Shown here piece by piece: positions 20,701 through 21,395 of a stretch of 21,395 nucleotides of DNA; the stretch's first letter is position 1, and each line of letters begins with the position of its first letter. Source of the stretch: Candidatus Saccharibacteria bacterium UBA5145 (lineage in GTDB: Bacteria; Patescibacteriota; Saccharimonadia; Saccharimonadales; UBA4665). Position numbers and translations under genes: made by a program. Below the pieces are notes generated by a model. The model was not told where the DNA came from. It saw only the letters and a program-made list of their open reading frames with translations, and did no database searches. The stretch is taken from NCBI GenBank assembly GCA_002413865.1, contig DHXX01000014.1, positions 1-21,395 on the forward strand. Direction: 5' to 3'.

Positions 20701-21395
20701 ATGACTGAAGTGGCCAACGACCCCAAGAAAAAGCTGGTGGTTATTGACGGCAAGAGCGTTTTTTATCGCGGCTATTACGCGATGTCTAATTTGGCGACCA
20801 AAGACGGCACCCCGACCGGCGGTATCTTCGGTTTTGCGACCATGGCCCTCGAAGTCATTCGGCGCTTAAAGCCCGATTATGTCGCCGTCGCTTGGGATAA
20901 GCCCAAGACTAATATTCGCCGCCGCCTCGAACTCTACCCCGAGTACAAAGCCGGCCGCAAACCAGCCCCGGCCGATTTTAAGGCCCAGATCCCCATTCTG
21001 CACGAGTTGCTCGACGCCTTTGGCTGGCCGCTCTACGAACTAGACGATTATGAAGCCGACGACATCATGGGCGCTTTCGCCGTGCAGGCCAAAGCACGTG
21101 ACATTGAAACGCTGCTCATTACTAGCGACATGGACATGTTGCAGCTCGTGAACTCCCACGTCCACGTCTATGCCCTCAAAACCGGGCTCAGCAACATCGA
21201 GCTCTACTCGCCGACCAGTTTCGAAGCCAAGTATGGCATTCGGGTCGACCAGTTTCTCGATCTGAAATCACTCAAGGGCGACAGTTCCGATAACATCCCG
21301 GGCGTGCCCGGCATCGGCGAAAAGGGCGCCCTCGAACTACTCAAGCAGTACGAAACTCTCGACAATATTTACGACAATCTCGCCCTGCTCAAGGA
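20701..21395 (+). CDS. polA: DNA polymerase I, N-terminal 5'-3' exonuclease part, cut by the window edge
   Basis: The 231 visible codons encode the 5'-nuclease domain that removes RNA primers and damaged DNA. LVVIDGKSVFYRGYYAM (12-28) holds the first metal Asp, and TPTGGIFGFATM follows. Then come WDKPKTNIRRRLELYPEYKA (the arch and helical clamp start), DDYEADDIMG (catalytic acidic cluster), TSDMDMLQLV, and the helix-hairpin-helix region SLKGDSSDNIPGVPGIGEKG near the edge. The helix-hairpin-helix is typical of PolA exonuclease domains. A stand-alone FEN-like exonuclease cannot be excluded because the polymerase part lies beyond the window. The start is supported by TATACT 7 nt upstream. Residues 1-10 are a short charged tail. 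Confidence 0.9.
   Translation, partial: MTEVANDPKKKLVVIDGKSVFYRGYYAMSNLATKDGTPTGGIFGFATMALEVIRRLKPDYVAVAWDKPKTNIRRRLELYPEYKAGRKPAPADFKAQIPILHELLDAFGWPLYELDDYEADDIMGAFAVQAKARDIETLLITSDMDMLQLVNSHVHVYALKTGLSNIELYSPTSFEAKYGIRVDQFLDLKSLKGDSSDNIPGVPGIGEKGALELLKQYETLDNIYDNLALLK

Noticed and set aside
1..21395. TGA read as glycine (code 25), as in some CPR lineages
   Set aside because: All genes are open without it, glycine is encoded by GGN throughout, and TGA serves as the stop of the P-type ATPase gene.

Overview
The window looks like a chromosomal piece of a Patescibacteria (CPR) genome, most likely a Saccharibacteria (TM7) relative. This is an inference from gene content, from several small proteins and non-canonical protein variants that resemble Saccharibacteria families as I recall them, and from compact spacing. 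I could not run a phylogeny. All long reading frames stay open under the standard bacterial code, and TGA ends the P-type ATPase gene, so there is no sign of TGA recoding as in Gracilibacteria or Absconditabacteria. I see no tRNA, rRNA, CRISPR array, transposase or phage gene. No gap between genes exceeds 300 bases.

Left part (1-2409): a minus-strand hypothetical gene with an apparent frameshift runs off the left edge. Divergent from it is a two-gene unit, a bifunctional phosphoglucose/phosphomannose isomerase and a phosphomannose-isomerase-type cupin, which suggests hexose-6-phosphate and mannose interconversion. Then comes an unusual 81-bp inverted-repeat element and a 50-residue membrane mini-protein gene. 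Next (2410-6465) is a 1351-residue membrane-anchored surface protein with twelve Kelch-type repeats, best read as two six-bladed propellers, followed by two fibronectin-III-like domains.

Middle (6539-12701): a DUF1361 membrane protein; an argS-mscL-msrB operon; a convergent HxlR-type regulator divergently paired with an FMN reductase through a shared dyad promoter (a likely redox or electrophile response pair); a clear intrinsic terminator; oligoribonuclease followed by a YjbR/MmcQ-like protein; and a convergent single-pass membrane protein of unknown function.

Right part (12836-21395): a dnaG-rpoD operon with 17 bp overlap, whose primase has lost all four zinc ligands; a P-loop nucleotide-kinase-like protein; a YfiH/laccase-domain protein; a convergent P2-type cation ATPase; and the start of polA, cut by the right edge.

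Two genome-wide habits are visible. First, nearly every gene that begins a transcription unit has a TATAAT-like box ending only 6-10 nt before its start codon and no Shine-Dalgarno, so leaderless mRNAs seem to be the rule. Internal operon genes and a few others carry clear Shine-Dalgarno sequences. Second, short AAAGTT-based inverted repeats recur in three intergenic spaces.
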